A DNA stretch of 64,000 bases from Gnetum montanum (Eukaryota; Streptophyta; Gnetopsida; Gnetales; Gnetaceae), in assembly GCA_015680685.1 (NCBI GenBank), contig MNCI01004879.1, forward strand, positions 120,489-184,488. Direction: 5' to 3'. The first letter of the stretch is position 1. Each line of letters begins with the position of its first letter. Below the pieces are notes generated by a model. That model did no database searches, was not told the origin of the DNA, and was given only the letters and a program-made list of their open reading frames with translations. Shown here piece by piece: positions 11,995 through 22,735 of this stretch. The position numbers were made by a program, and so were the translations under genes.

Positions 11995-13338
11995 TAGCTA
12001 TTGGAGGAACCAAGAGTTCCCAACGACATAGTTTTTAACCTTAAATCTCTAGGACCTCTGCAAAAAATGAGATCCTTGGTGTCTTGAACGGTCCAGTAGA
12101 TCACCCAGTGACTTATGAAATGCAAACAAGGGTAATGCAAATAAAATGCAAAAATGTAGATTTGAGAGAAATTATGCTAAAATACAATAAACAATAAAAA
12201 TTGCACAAAAATAAAACTATAATCTTTATTTCAAAAGAATAAAGGGGGTCTAGAAAATATGTATAAGATTGCTTGTAGGAGCAAGGGGGTTGACTAGGAT
12301 AGGGGTTCAGAATTTGTTGAAGCTTCTACAATCCACTCCATGATTCAAATGTTCCATCACTCTCAATGGTGTTGATGCAGGGGGTGAGAAATGTGAAGGA
12401 TTTGACTTACCATAGTGGGTAACGCTAGGAGTTTGGGGTTCCTAGGTGCTCAACATTGATGCTAAAAATATCAAACATCTTTAAAGGGGGGGTGGTGTGG
12501 GTAATAGGCTATGGGGGTTCCATGTTGGGGGGTGCTCTAAGAATTTTTTTTTTTGGTTGTTAGAGCTCTAAGATTCTAAAAAATGCAAAGTGTGCAAAAT
12601 GCTAAAAAGAGTGGAATTGTTTAATGGTGTAGGGGCTAAGGTTTTATAGGTCTTATGACACTAATTTAGCTGCAGATTGGCTGCAAAGTGCTCGCAAATG
12701 GTTGACAAATTTTTGCTATGCTTAGGTGAGGTACCATATATGGTAAGTGTCATGCCCCCATGACCATTCCATTCACTAAAAATAGTAAATAGGAATTTTA
12801 TCCATATTGGCTTTGTCCATCCAGGCTGGGCCTTCCAACTACAATGTTGACATGCATGATCCTCACTGAAGTTGATGCATGTGTTGAGATCTTGATCATG
12901 TAGTATCCATGTTGGGGGGATAAAGTGTCAATGCTAGAGGTGATGTATCAACTTTGGGGGGGTGATGATCATACCCTTCACGCTAAGCATAGATGATTTC
13001 ACACTCCTCCATGCTAGGGTTTGGAGAGTTTTACCCCCATTTAGGTGTCTTCAGCATAGAAAATGTTATACCCCCCATTAAACCCATCAAAATGCCAAAT
13101 TTGGCATCCCAAAAGGAAATTTTAACCACCCAAAGCCAAAATATAGACATTATGTAACTTTTTTCACTTGGGGGATGAGGATTTGACCACTTATGAGGCA
13201 TTTTTCAGCCCCAAAGGTATGAAGTATGTGAGATTGCACCTCATAGATTATAGTCTTCGCATTTACAATGAAGTTTTGCTTAAGGTTTTATGGGATAGGG
13301 TTATAAAGGTTACAACATGAAAACTTGGTGGTGTTTCA
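11995..13338. repeat. R1: copy of a 1.3-1.5 kb dispersed repeat (LTR-like)
   Basis: This aligns along its length, in the same orientation, with R2 at 61928-63384. Shared landmarks include CCAGTAGATCAC, GCAAACAAGGGTAATGCAAA and TATATGGTAAGTGTCAT. R2 starts with TG and both copies end GTGTTTCA before the sequences diverge, so the repeat has the size and ends of an LTR. No primer site, polypurine tract or target-site duplication was found to prove it. It also contains GTCATG-CCCC-CATGAC, an inverted form of the CATGGGGG tract found in E1-E4. Confidence 0.6.
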
Positions 13339-13853
13339 TTGGCCCCTCTTTGTTGCTGTCTAGAGGATTGACTCAAGAGGCACCAACAAAGAATACAAAA
13401 CAACACTGCAAGTCCACCACCGACATTCCCTCTCCACACTTGATTTAACTATGTTGAACCATCCCAAAGAGTGCTTGTGATGATGGGATAAGGCTATAAT
13501 AAAATGATGATAAGTTCATAGGGAAATTGTTATGAGGGCTAATAATGCATTCCAAATGCTAACATCATGGCTATAACATTAACATGTTGGTCTATTGGTA
13601 TTTTTGGCACTTCATGTTTTGGAGTGTTGGTTCACTTGACAAATGCATTTAAGGAACCATCACCTCACTCCAAGGTTTCTTTGGCCGTTGATCTTTGAGG
13701 CTTCACTAGCCATTTAACTCCTTGATAGTTTGCTTCCCCATGTTTTTGGGGTGAAACCTTCATTGGATTTCATTTGCTAAGGTTGGTTTGATTTGGTTTT
13801 ATTGTTGAATGAGATGTGTTACATTCAATGGACTTGATGTGAAGTAAGATAGA
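13339..13853. other. Flank of E2, no recognisable feature
   Basis: No ORF or repeat recognised. The last five bases (ATAGA, 13849-13853) are the left target-site duplication of E2. Confidence 0.5.
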
Positions 13854-14407
13854 TGATGAGTGGCAAGGTACCCCTACACTTAACCATACGAATACGAGCG
13901 TTTCATGTGTGATCTGGTCGAACTTTGTAGACAGACTAGTTGTGGTATCTAGATAGTTATCCTTAGGTCACAATTTGTTGTCTTCCCATTTGGACTAGTG
14001 TTAACTTTGTCACATATGGTTTAGTCTAGAATGAGGTGTATGATGTGTTCCTATANATAAGAAGATATTAATGAAGAAAGCTGTAAATAACAATTAAATA
14101 AATAATTAAGCTAAGTGAATGCTGCAATGATGAAGTAATCTCGATCTTTATTTCTGGTCATGTGCATGTCCAAGTATGTCACACTCGAATAAGGATGCCA
14201 TACAATTACAATCACCACACTGTAGGCATACATTGGGAGAGAAGGGTTGAGAGAAGAACTAATTAAAATTAAACACTTAAAAAAGAAATTCTAAAAACTA
14301 AGACTTAGACTCCTTTATCAGATCTATCTAGCTCTTATTTATAGATGAGGAGACAGGATGTGATATTGCATACATGATATCATAGCCAACAAAATGATAA
14401 CTCATCA
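13854..14407 (-). repeat. E2 3' LTR (left copy, about 250 bp missing at an N)
   Basis: TGATGAGTGG…GATAACTCATCA. It aligns with 21399-22202 except that about 250 bp present there is replaced by the N at 14056. A reversed TATA box (CTTATTTATA) lies near 14334-14343. Confidence 0.9.
14056..14056. other. Assembly gap inside the E2 3' LTR
   Basis: The sequence jumps from GATGTGTTCCTATA to ATAAGAAGATATT. The other LTR has about 250 additional bases here, and they have counterparts in the E1 and E3 LTRs. The loss is therefore in this copy, probably in the assembly. Confidence 0.75.
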
Positions 14408-14424
14408 TACCCCCATGACTAAAT
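14408..14424 (-). promoter_or_regulatory. Polypurine tract of E2
   Basis: On the minus strand this reads TTTAGTCATGGGGGTA directly before the 3' LTR, identical to the tract of E1. Confidence 0.7.
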
Positions 14425-14598
14425 GAAAAATCATCCTCAAGGTACAGTGAGAACAAGCTCCGTTGATTACATAGTGGATAGGTATGGGATTATTGAATGG
14501 TGATAATGGGTTCATGTCGCAATGTGGAATTAGAACAAAATTGAGACACCACAAAAAGAATGTGAAAGAAAATCCTATAGCTACAAAATTGATGAAAC

Positions 14599-17388
14599 TC
14601 ATGTAGTTCCTGGTGGCAGTGGCTCCTCCATGGGTGCTTTTCCCTTATCTTGTGCTCCACGTCTTGGGACTTGATGGCGTTGAAGTATGGCCTAGAGTTT
14701 CTCCTCTTCGGTTTGAGGGTCTTGCACCATCCATGCTAATGTTCCAATGTTTGATGGAGTTGGCACTTCCCATGGGTAGGGTATTTGTGGAAACATTTGA
14801 TTTGCGTTGACATACCAAGCTGTAAACACCCATCGTTCCTCCTCGTAGGCTCTAGCTTTATCTCTGTATTCTTGAAAATCTACAAGCCATCGAGCCAAAT
14901 CTATTGTTCCAAATTTTTATCCTTGGTAGCTTGCTTTAACCCCCTCAAGTTCAGAATTTGCAATCTCTAGTTTTTGCAATATCTTCTTGCGTTCTGCAAA
15001 TTCTATTTCATATTTTCCGTAGGTGGTGGCTACCTATTGCTCGAGCTCTATTCTTGGGTGCCCTACTATTAACATGGAAATGTTGGCATACCGTAGGATT
15101 TCCAACTCCATATATTTTGTAAGATCTTGGATCTGCAAGTCCTGGTTCTTAACTTCTGCCTGGTGGGCCAATGCATATATGTCTAGTATGGCCTACTAGT
15201 TAGTGTGTTGAGCACTAATAGCATTGATGTGGGCCTTGGCCATATAGATTTCCTTCTCAATGATTTGTTTGTACATCCCCACCTAGTCCTAGAAGTGATC
15301 CTTTAGCTTTTCATGTCGTTTAGCCTCATTTTACCATGCACTTATTTCGATAGCCATCTTTTTGCAGATGGTGCATACCTCCTCTATTGAGAGGGTTTGA
15401 TTTTCCCTAGGTAAATGGCTCATGTCTTGGTTGATCCAAATGAATTGTTCTCGCAACTGATGAAAATGTTCTTTTAGAAAATTCTTTTGCTTTTCCACAA
15501 AGGTCAACCGAAGGTTGTCAGCAACAAGCTGCTTGTTTTCCTCTTGTAAGGCCTTGAGTACCTTGGTATGCGCATAAGTTTGCGCTTGTGCTAGAGAGGC
15601 ATCCCAAATAGTCTTCTCTTTTTCTTCTACCACCTTCTTATTCTCTGTTAGTAGTTTGGTCATTTGCTCAGTTTTGAAGCTGTTCAACTGGTCTGTGGGA
15701 ACAAATTGCAAAGGGTCCTGCTATGCTGCTTGTAGGGCCATAAGCCTTTCTTCCAATTTTTGCACCTCTGCTTCAACGTGCTCGACCCTCATCTCTATTA
15801 AGATCAACTCTCTGTTGGTGGAAATGAGGTCTGACTGAATTGCTGTAACATCCTGAGGGATGTCAAAAAGGTATGTCATTACTTGTCCTATTTGTAGCAA
15901 TCGATCAAGTACATCCTCATGTTTTGTAGGAGTCATTGAGGTTCTGGCCAAAGTTTGAGCATCCCGTGTTCCTGTGAGATCTACCAATGGAACAATAGGT
16001 ACATTGAATGATTCTTTAATGTGGTCTGCGACCACATTTGCGGCTCCCACTGCATCTTGGTGTTGCATGACCACCACTGTGGCCCCTTCACTAGTTTCTA
16101 ATTACACTTGGAAAGATGCAGCATTCCCTGAGATCTGTTGTGACCAAGTGCTGTCCCCTCCTCCTATATGGATGGACACTTCTCCCCTTACATGATCCAA
16201 AGAAACCATGGGCTGCATGGCATTTTTGATGACACAGGAGAGATTATCATTATCACGACTTCCCCAACCGACCATCTCAGCGATGGCCCTGAGATGGCTC
16301 ATCGACGGTCTGTAATCTTGCGACGGAGGTGGTTGATCTTGGCCTATGTTGGGCCCTACTTCTTGTTGTTGGCTGGGTCCCATACGTGGAAGTTGGTTGG
16401 GTCCTGCAAGTTGAGTTGCAGTTGGCCCTATCATCTGTTCTTTTTCTTGTTCTAGTCCCAACGTCTCACCAATGATTTTCCTTCCGGCTGGTGGTTTTAA
16501 CAATTTATCATATGAAGCATTTTGGGATTTTTGGAGGACATCATTAGTGTATCCTCTGATACCAGCATGTTGGCATAGCTTCCTGATAAGACAAGGGAAG
16601 GGCAATGCCATCTTCCCTGTCTTCTGTTCTTCGAACTGCCTCAGGATCTCTGTAAAGTATAGATGAGGCAAGTTAACATTAACCTTTCCCATCAATACTG
16701 CACATCCCCTTACCACATATTTTGAAATCCTTTTTAGGCTCTTTGTGGGGAAGAGGTGATATGTTCCAATTTTGAAATAGATCCTCTCTTCTGTCATCAA
16801 CTCTCTAAATGTCTTATCCTTGCCATATGCCCTTTCCAACCAAACTCGTCGTGCATCAGGGTTTGAACGGGTAGATAATTGAGCAACCTTTGGACCTATA
16901 TTCAGAAGGTTTAATACTTCTAAAATGGCCTGCATAGAGAAATCAACTATCACACCACAAATGTTAACTATGGTGCCTTGTTCTCTATTGTGCCAAAATT
17001 GGTATGTTTACCCTAGGTACTAGGCACCGCTTTTAGAGAGGATAGGGCATAAGGGAGACCCTTTGAAGTGGTCCCTAATAGCTTCAAGAGTAAACTCTAC
17101 AAATGGTTTAAAATTTAATTCCACAATTACCGTAGTGAATGTGGACCTTTCATGGATAGCCTGAATACAATCTTGGGACAACGTGAAATGTTGTCCCTAT
17201 TCAGGCGCTACAGCAGCTCCTCCTTCTACCTACCTTGATTGTACAGTAGCAAGGTCTTCTTAGTGAATGCTAAATGATTGTTCCTCCTACTATGCATGTT
17301 TTCCAATAGGGACTTGTCCTTTACCTCTCCTTGGTTGTTTGCTCCCACCTTGAGTAGGATCTTCCTGTTGTCAACGTTTCGGGGCCAT
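14599..17388 (-). pseudogene. E2 ORF2: 929-residue accessory protein, transposon-protein-like domain plus coiled coil
   Basis: One frame runs from the ATG at 17388 to a TGA at 14599, with about 18 premature stops and no frameshift in my trace. I count one TGA (17373-17371); the rest are TAG or TAA, as expected from CAG/CAA decay. The N-terminus is basic (MAPKR, then a GGSKQPRRGKGQ segment). Residues of about 80-300 include VIVELNFKPFVEF, GCAVLMGKVNVNLPHLYFTE and ALPFPCLIRKLCQHAGI. These resemble, from memory, the Pfam 'putative plant transposon protein' domain (Transposase_32, PF20167). Residues of about 305-355 are Pro/Gln-rich. From about 517 to 830 the protein is Lys/Glu/Gln/Leu-rich and probably coiled coil. 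It ends with a short basic/proline tail. The biochemical function is unknown. It replaces pol in position, downstream of gag, but shows no catalytic motif of RT or integrase. Confidence 0.7.
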
Positions 17389-19271
17389 CTGCAATCACAC
17401 GGGGCCAATCGTTAGTAAGGTTGTTTTCGAAGTTAAGTTATACCTTATGGCTTGCCTTAATTAATTTATTTTATCTTTGAATGATGTTTCCCAAAAGATT
17501 ATAATAGTGAGTCCTTTTTACTTAGGTGGTTTCCAAATTTAGTTTCCTGGTATACCTAAGGGGATGAAATTATTTTAGCATAATTATCCTTAATGTTATA
17601 ACTAATTACCCTTGATAATGTCCTTTAGGTGATGAAAAATTTCAAAAATGTTATGCACCCTTCAGCATGTGCCCCTCCCCCATGACTAAGTTGAACACTT
17701 CGGGTTCAAGTAGGTTCAGATGGAATGAAAATTGGAGGCCTAGCGAGCAAGATATAGGCATGAAAGCAAGGGACACACAATCACAAGTCGTAGAGAGAAA
17801 TTTGAAAAACTCCCCTACGTGCATTGTTGAAAATGATGGTAAGTGGTGTGGGGGGTCACATATTTATAGGTTTTATGTGATGCGATATCACATACGTGAT
17901 ATTGTGTACATGATATCGTGGCATATCGATGTTAAGGTGCACACACAATATACCGAATTTTGAAGATTTTTCTGAAATTAACAATGGAAATTGAGGACAT
18001 GTGGGCGAGTGTTAAAGGGTTCTAGGGTAATTTAGTTAGTTTTGAAGGAGTGAATAATGATATGTGGGTGGAATTGATCACTAAGGGCTCTGGGTGGTAA
18101 GGAAGAGAAAAAGGTCATGTGATGGTTCATAGGAATGTTGGAATTTGGAGGAATAGTAATAAGGGAATATGCTAAGGGTAATAGATGGTGTGTGTGAGAT
18201 GCAACCAGTACAAATTGCAAAAGTCACGCAAGTGGGTCCTCCATAAAGCAGGTTCTAAACTATAACGCCTTTGCGTAACCACACTTAAAAGTGTCTGTGG
18301 GCACTCAAATGGTTAAATGTAATCTCCACTAGTTCCACAAAACACACACATGTAAATATCACTGGAATGAGGTAAGAATTCTACGCTATACGAGACACAA
18401 GTTACAATTACATGGACAATGAGATGAGATGGACTATAGAAGGGATTGTAGAGATTGGGACATGAGGTAACTGACCCAGGGCATAGTGAATCCTACGTGT
18501 AAAGCATGATTAATGTGTCATTAACTCGTTGTTCCAAGATCAGGACCAAGTCCATCCTCTGATTAGTGACACCGCATTGTTTCATTCCATGATGAGTGAC
18601 TATGAGAGTACCAGAACAACAAGGCATACAATCACTTGGAATTTTGTTCAAGGGAGGAGTGATTTTTGTTTTGTGGCATTTTCTTTGTGTTTGTTTTTTT
18701 TTATTGCTGAATCTAGAGAAGCCACCAAACTTCGGGCATGGGTGCATGTCTTTCCAGTGGGACCCCCTAGAACAACATTGGATTTTTAAGTGCCTTTTGA
18801 TTACTCTTACTTCCATTTTGCATTAGATCTACAAGGATCTTAGTACAACCACATTGCATGATAACTCTCACAGACATCACCAAAGAGAATCCACAAGTTC
18901 CCTTGATGTCACACCCTAATCATGCCCTCTAGGTCCATCCTTCTTCATTATGGGTACAATGAACAAAAAATTAATTTTAAGTTTTAAAAATGTCAAGAAT
19001 ATCATTGTATCTTCAAACAGAACCTCTTATTGGTAGAATGGATGAGTGGGTGTAATGGGCTCACTGTTCAAATAATTGATCACTCGAGACTCGATAACAT
19101 AGAACACACCTCAACCAACGAGCCACATGAGTGTTTTATTCGTAGATGAGATTACTTATAAAAAGATAAAAAGATAAAAAGATAAAACAAGAAATTGAAA
19201 AATGAAAAACTAGAAAACAAAGAGTCGTAAAATTAAAGAAAATGAAAAATATTTATTAAGCCTAATTATTA
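17389..19271 (-). other. E2 central non-coding region between gag and ORF2
   Basis: Part of this 1.9 kb (about 18200-18600) aligns with the 3' untranslated region of E4 (about 43660-43930). Shared landmarks are TCCCAATCTCTACAATC and GGAGGACCCACTTGC. So the ancestral 3' untranslated region of the family sits here in the middle, with ORF2 placed after it. A CATGGGGG tract is present at about 17677-17690 and a variant at 19281-19292. Confidence 0.6.
17861..17932 (-). promoter_or_regulatory. Internal promoter-like block upstream of ORF2
   Basis: On the minus strand the block reads GCCACGATATC, then CACAATATCACGTATGTGATATCGC, then CCTATAAATA (TATA at 17868-17861). This is the same palindrome-then-TATA order seen in the E2 LTR itself, where GGCCACGATATCGCG leads to CTATAAATAAG. 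It lies about 470 bp before the ORF2 start codon, so it could have driven ORF2 separately from gag. Confidence 0.5.
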
Positions 19272-21257
19272 TTAAAATGGGGGATATCCCCCATAACTAA
19301 ACAGTTGAGCATGGAAAGGATTAATAAATGAAAGATGAGGATCCTTGCATGTTGAAAACATTGAAACTTGATCATACTTACCCCATTGGGGTTCACACAC
19401 TTGATTATAGTAAGCATAGTGGGGAAATTTATGGGATGTGGTTCTTGGATAAAGAGTTGATCCACTATGATACTTGGAACTGTAAGATGGTATGTAAGGA
19501 TTGGGATGTTTCTCTCCATGGCTGTATTCATTAGGCCATATGGTTATTGGAGTGTTAGTTGGTGGCCCTAATGAAGTAACACAAGGCGTTGGGTTCGAAG
19601 AGAAGGATGCACCATAGTGTTGGACTTGTGCTGAGTTGGAGAATGCAGTGGCCTTGGAATTGTGTTGTCCCTTGCTATGGTCATGTCTAAAGAAGGGACA
19701 CCTTCGATGTTGAGGAGGTTTCTCATTGATATTGGCAATAGTAGCACAAGTAATGTTCTTGGGTTGTTGTTGTGGTGCAGACATTTTAGGAACAGTTGGT
19801 GGTGATGTAGAAGTAGGGAAAGTATGAGAATGTTAAAATTTAGAAGAAGTGTAAGGTTGACAAGGTGGTGGTTGTGTTGAGGACATGGGTTGATAATATT
19901 GAAGAGAATGATAATGCGGTGAGATAGAGTATGTTGGCCCAGTTGGGGAAACAAGATGTTGAACTAGATAAGCATTTAGATTTGGATGATATGAAGGGTG
20001 TCTCCAATTTAGGGTTAGCTTCCCCCACGACTAGGATTGTTGCCACTGTGATTGGACACAGTATCTCTTTACAAACTCTGGGTGTAACATGTTTTCCCAA
20101 TGCTTATATAAATGTAACAAGATTGGGAATTGGCCCTTGGGGTGATCATACAGGCAAATGTTGCATTTATCCATATGATTAGTAGTTGAGCTCTTATTTT
20201 CTTCATCCCTTCTTCTTGATTGTCTAATGATATTTTGTCCTACTACTTGGGTTGTCAAAACTCTATCTCTAATAATATCAATATATTCTCCACCCTTTTT
20301 ATGCGTCCATTCCAACATCTTATTAATCTTTGTCTCAACTTCCTCTAATGATTGTTGTACTGGAAAAGATGGTTCTTCCCCCTTGAAATAGGTTGATTTC
20401 TCCTTTTTATGATTATGGACCTCTATTAAGTTGAGATTTTGATCTCGTTGATGTTTTTCAACACTCTCCCATCTAGGCATTTCTCCTTCTTCTTTTGCTA
20501 CCGACTTAATAAGCTCTTGGAATTGATGGGTTTGTAGTTCATATAGTTGACCTTGGGCATACATTCCTAGGGTCCCTCTTGTTTCATCACGAAGTCCATC
20601 AATGACATGGTACATTAGCCTTTCCTCGGAGAACTCATGTCCTGGAAAATTATTTAACAATGCATAATATCTTTCTAAGGCCATGTCCAAGGGTTCATGT
20701 TATGCTTGTTTCCACTCTTGGATTTGTTTCCTCAAGGCTGACACTCTTGCATAGGTTTGATATATTTCGTTAAAGAGTTCTACCATTGTTGGCCAATGTC
20801 ATATTGAATTTGGTTTTAACGATCTATACCATACTTTTTCTTGGCCAACTAGTGTCATAGGAAAGAGCTTGAGTTTTTGTCAATTGTTATCAATGTTATT
20901 TCATGCACAGGCATCGCAGAAGGCTTGTAAATCTTGATGTGGATCTAATTCATAGCCTCCTAAGAAATTAGGGAGGTTTTTTAAATCAAGCCTAGGTAGG
21001 CAGCTCTCTTTACGATGCCTACAGGAGATTCAAACAGCCTCTTGTATTTGTGTTAGGCTTGTAGTGGCCAGTAGGGGTTCATCATCATTGAGTAAGTTAT
21101 GCTTTCATGCATTGGGATGATGTTTCCTTCGTTTATGTTTATAAGAAACCCCCACTTCAGGTTGCATACTCCAATCTTCATTGTCATATAACTCATTGGT
21201 TCTCCAATGAATTTCCTTACTAGGTGTGGCATTATCATAGTCTTGTAGGAGAGGCAT
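19272..21257 (-). pseudogene. gag: E2 gag (full-length frame with stops)
   Basis: The first ATG after the primer site (21257) opens a frame that can be followed to a stop at 19272, about 660 codons, without a frameshift but with several stops. The N-terminal region is followed by LPNFLGGYELDPHQDLQAF and a KLKLFPMTL-like segment. Next comes the conserved HVIDGLRDETRGTLGMYAQG core at about 20620, with a coiled-coil-like segment after it. A zinc-knuckle-like CNICLYDHPKGQ at about 20145-20180 has lost its final cysteine. The last 200 residues are Pro/Ser/Tyr/His-rich. The homologues in E1, E3 and E4 align across the core. No protease follows, unlike E1 and E3. Gag would assemble particles around element RNA. 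Confidence 0.75.
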
Positions 21258-21379
21258 GGTTGTGAAATTGTGTGTGAATTTATATGTGACTTTTTATAAT
21301 TATTTCTTCCTAAAATATATATCGTTAATTCCTATACAGTAACCTTGTATGATATAACTAATCTAGATAACTAGCACTA

Positions 21380-21396
21380 TCCCCGACAATGACACC
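21380..21396 (-). promoter_or_regulatory. Primer binding site of E2 (tRNA-Asp type)
   Basis: Two bases after the LTR end, the minus strand reads GGTGTCATTGTCGGGGA. It differs from the complement of a plant tRNA-Asp 3' end (GGCGCCGTTGCCGGGGA) at four positions, all transitions. Confidence 0.7.
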
Positions 21397-21398
21397 TA

Positions 21399-22202
21399 TG
21401 ATGAGTGGCGAGGTACCCCTACACTCAACCATACGAATACGAGCATTTCATGTGCGATCTGATCGAACTCCACAAAAAGACTAGTTGTGGTATCTAGACA
21501 GTTATCCTTAGGTTGCAATTCACTGTCTTCCCATCTAGACTAGTGTTAACTTTGTCATGTATGGTTTAGTCTAGAATGAGGTGTATGATGTGTTCCTATA
21601 CTAATGCTACTCTTGGGTATAATGGAAAATAATATTAACTAAGCTAAGAGAGAGAGGGTGAGAGAGAATCTAAGCTAGCCTAAGTGCGATGAGTATCTGT
21701 TCCTCAATCATTCGTACACATCTTGGACCTCGTGCATGACTACCACTGAGATTACTAAGCACAGATCCTAGGTACGCTACTGGGTTACCAAGTAGTCACA
21801 CTTAAATGCTTGTGATCAAGTTGTACTCATTTCGTGTTTAACAGGAGTTTAGGGTAAGAAGATATTAACTAAGAAAGCTATAAATAAAAATTAAATAAAT
21901 AATTAAGCTAAGTGAATGCTACAATCATGAAGTAATCTCGATCTTTATTTCTTGTCATGTACATGTTCAAGTACGTCACACTCGAATAAGGATGTCGTAC
22001 AAATACAATCACCACACTGTGGGCATACATTGGGAGAGAAGGGTTGAGAGAAGAACTACTTAAAACTAAACACTCAAAAGAAATTCCAAAAACTAAGACT
22101 CAGACTCCTTTATTAGATTTTTCTACCTCTTATTTATAGATGAGGAGATAGATTGAGATATTGCATACGCGATATCGTGGCCAACAAAATGATAACTCAT
22201 CA
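21399..22202 (-). repeat. E2 5' LTR (right copy, complete)
   Basis: This 804-bp LTR has termini TGATGAGT and ACTCATCA. On the minus strand the palindromic GATATCGCG…GCAATATC block is followed by CTATAAATAAGAGG (TATA at about 22131-22140). The target-site duplication ATAGA follows at 22203-22207. Confidence 0.9.
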
Positions 22203-22207
22203 ATAGA

Positions 22208-22558
22208 GGTATGTCATATGGTCGCAATGGCTGAATGTCAAAGATAGGTCAACATTTCCATTTAGGATAAGGAAGGCTATAATAAGGTTATGGGGTTGGG
22301 TTCAAGGAGATGATAGCAAGAATGGAAATGAAACTAGCACTGTTAGCACAATAGGAAAAACTCACCGAATCTTGCACTTTGAGTTCACATGAAAACTTGT
22401 TGCTGTGATGAGTTACACCTCCATGATGAATTAAGGTTTCATCTTGTAAGCACAACTCCAAGAGGATAAGAAAACTAGGAAAAGAAAACATTTTTTCACA
22501 TTACAATGCATATGACCATGTGAAATAATGAATAAAGGCAAGTTACCCAGGTTACCAA
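22208..22558. other. E2 right flank, no recognisable feature
   Basis: No convincing ORF or repeat seen. Confidence 0.4.
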
Positions 22559-22735
22559 TGTTGCCAATTTAAGGCCATTGTAGGCCATGTTATCAATTTA
22601 AGGCCTTGGAAAATCGTGTTGCCAGTTCAAAGCCTTAGCAGGTTGTGGTGCCATTTTAAGGCCTTGGTAAGTCATGGTTTCACCAGTTTTAGGCCCTAGC
22701 ATGTCACCTTATCGATTTAAGGCCTTGAAAGACCA
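22559..22735. repeat. Minisatellite: six units of 29 bp (one of 32 bp)
   Basis: Units follow TGTTGCCAATTTAAGGCC plus about eleven bases and start at 22559, 22588, 22617, 22646, 22675 and 22707. The TTTAAGGCCTTGG core is kept in most of them. No ORF runs through it. Confidence 0.8.

Larger units (their letters stand above)
13854..22202 (-). mobile_element. E2: complete LTR retrotransposon with Gag and a 930-codon ORF2, no pol
   Basis: LTRs at 13854-14407 and 21399-22202 share the termini TGATGAGT…ACTCATCA. The element is flanked by the 5-bp duplication ATAGA (13849-13853 and 22203-22207), so it is a whole insertion of about 8.35 kb. Read on the minus strand the order is LTR, tRNA-Asp primer site, gag, 1.9 kb non-coding with an internal promoter-like block, ORF2, polypurine tract, LTR. 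No RT, RNase H, integrase or protease motif is present. Over the first 200 bp or so the two LTRs differ at about 20 positions by eye, almost all of them transitions, so the insertion is old and methylation-type decay is likely. Confidence 0.9.

Noticed and set aside
16168-16455. Plus-strand ORF of 95 codons opposite ORF2
   Set aside because: It is the antisense shadow of the coherent minus-strand ORF2 and shows no independent protein features.
14599-17388. TAG/TAA read as glutamine (alternative code)
   Set aside because: Transition-biased decay also affects LTRs and primer sites, and other frames in the window carry TGA stops as well; methylation decay explains it.
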